A DNA stretch of 41,132 nucleotides. Origin: Natronohydrobacter thiooxidans. GTDB lineage: Bacteria; Pseudomonadota; Alphaproteobacteria; Rhodobacterales; Rhodobacteraceae. The DNA lies in contig NZ_MJAP01000036.1 of assembly GCF_001884735.1 (NCBI RefSeq), forward strand, positions 1 to 41,132, in the 5' to 3' direction. The position numbers and the translations under genes are program-made. Under the pieces are notes generated by a model. That model ran no database searches and was not told where the DNA came from. It saw only the letters and a list, made by a program, of their open reading frames with translations. Each line of letters opens with the position of its first letter. Within the stretch, counting starts at the first letter, position 1. Shown here piece by piece: positions 40,492 through 41,132 of this stretch.

Positions 40492-40629
40492 TTGCATGTA
40501 GAGTTCGCAGTGGCAACCGCAAATCGTACTGCCGAAGAATAGTGCTGTTCAGCTTTGATGATGTGACCGCCCCCCAACGGCACCTTTGTGCCAAGGTGGG
40601 TCTGTGAGGGTCCACAAAGGAGGACGGTC

Positions 40630-40964
40630 ATGTCGGAGATTAGCACAGTCGGGCTCGACCTAGCAAAGCAGGGCTTCCAGGCAAACGGTGCTGACGCTTC
40701 GAGGCATTAAATTTTGCACAGAAAGCTGAGTCGGCATCAGGTGCTGGCTTTCTTCGGGCAGATGCAGCCATGCGTTGTCGCGATGGCAGCTTGCGGCGGT
40801 GCCCCCTTCTGGGGGCGGGAAATTGGGAAGCTTGGCCATGAGGTCCGGCTGATTCCGCCCGCCTACGTCAAGCCGTTCGTGAAGCGCCAGAGTGAGGCGG
40901 ACAACAAAACGATCCAGTGAATCGTTTTGCGGCCCAACGACGCGGCTGATGCCGAGGCAAGACG
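40630..40964 (+). pseudogene. IS110-family transposase remnant, N-terminal part
   Basis: From ATG 40630 the frame reads MSEISTVGLDLAKQGFQANG then ADASRH, TAA (40708-40710), then ILHRKLSRHQVLAFFGQMQPCV and GREIGKLGHEVRLIPPAYVKPFVKRQ. An inserted stretch of about 45 nt with a TGA follows, and then NDAADAEA. This is the usual N-terminal third of an IS110/IS1111 transposase, normally KRQKNDAADAEA. Two stops, an insertion and loss of the rest make it a dead fragment. It ends where an ISL3-type remnant begins. Confidence 0.82.
40905..40929. repeat. Palindromic (REP-like) insert within the IS110 remnant
   Basis: CAAAACGAT (40905-40913), loop CCAGTGA and ATCGTTTTG (40921-40929) form a perfect 9-bp stem. 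It lies in a stretch of about 45 nt that interrupts the conserved KRQ-NDAADAEA coding sequence. It may be a small mobile palindromic repeat that jumped into the dead IS. Confidence 0.6.
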
Positions 40965-40965
40965 C

Positions 40966-41110
40966 GCGAAACAGCGCCGCCATAGCCTGCGTTACGGTCT
41001 CTGGCGACAACCTCGATCTCCGGGCGGGCACGCAACCATGCCTCAACCATGGCAGGGTCCCGATCCGGCAGCAGGTCGACAACCCGGCGCCGCTCCAGAT
41101 CGCAGATAAA
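40966..41110 (-). pseudogene. ISL3-type transposase remnant (different lineage)
   Basis: On the minus strand this encodes FICDLERRRVVDLLPDRDPA then MVEAWLRARPEIEVVARDRNAGYGGAVSR, matching the catalytic segment of ISL3 transposases but not close to the protein at 30-1649. It is cut on one side by the IS110 remnant (about 40965) and on the other by a new ISL3 terminal repeat (41113). Confidence 0.8.
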
Positions 41111-41112
41111 AG

Positions 41113-41132
41113 GGGTCATCCTCAATTTGTGT
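41113..41132. mobile_element. Start of a second ISL3 copy (terminal repeat only)
   Basis: The last 20 bases are identical to the 20-bp terminal repeat of the element at 21-1711. Both ends of that element share these 20 bases, so the orientation of this copy cannot be told. The window ends here. Confidence 0.85.

Noticed and set aside
1..41132. CRISPR arrays, tRNA or rRNA genes, prophage modules
   Set aside because: No regularly spaced repeats, no cloverleaf or rRNA-like sequence, and no phage structural genes were seen.

Overview
The window looks like an accessory catabolic island from a GC-rich alphaproteobacterium, most likely a marine or saline member of the Rhodobacterales. This rests on codon use, DctP/TctC-type periplasmic uptake systems, several Cys-type sulfatases and alphaproteobacterial-style uronate enzymes. 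No rRNA, tRNA, replication or housekeeping gene is visible. Mobile DNA bounds the island: an intact ISL3-family element lies at 21-1711, and an identical 20-nt ISL3 terminal repeat begins again at the last bases (41113-41132). Next to that second repeat is a graveyard of IS110-like and ISL3-like remnants.

Region 1 (1838-15735). A NodD-type LysR regulator is divergent from a long co-directional run: TRAP transporter (dctP, fused dctQM), cyclase-family hydrolase, alpha/beta hydrolase, two-module VOC (extradiol-dioxygenase-like) protein, small Rieske ferredoxin, GH3 glycosidase, FAD aromatic hydroxylase, fumarylacetoacetate-hydrolase-family enzyme, MBL-fold hydrolase, a broken sulfatase and an intact formylglycine-generating enzyme (FGE). 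The divergent promoter region contains a good match to the two-part rhizobial nod box. I infer a pathway for uptake, deglycosylation, hydroxylation, ring cleavage and C-C hydrolysis of a plant- or alga-derived aromatic (possibly flavonoid-like) glycoside or sulfate.

Region 2 (15730-25136) and region 4 (29849-35408). These are two paralogous modules, each with a closely related LysR regulator, a complete tripartite tricarboxylate-type (TTT) transporter and at least one Cys-type sulfatase. Region 2 also has a secreted GH43-like protein with an Ig-like domain and an iduronate-2-sulfatase-like enzyme. Three ATTCC-N5-GGAAT inverted repeats sit at the regulatory points of these modules. Two of them share an identical downstream promoter layout, which suggests one shared regulon.

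Region 3 (25137-29848) is an insertion zone. It holds an ISL3 scrap, a 5'-truncated IS21 element, an IS110/IS1111 element with a noncoding 3' tail, and a 192-bp near-identical copy of part of the region 2 tctA.

Region 5 (35439-40370, minus strand) is a tightly overlapping uronate operon, uxuA-uxaC-uxuB-kdgK. Together with the sulfatases and glycosidases it suggests use of a sulfated, glucuronate- or iduronate-containing glycan or glycoside. The kdgK gene appears dead: it has an in-frame amber codon and also a lost catalytic Asp.
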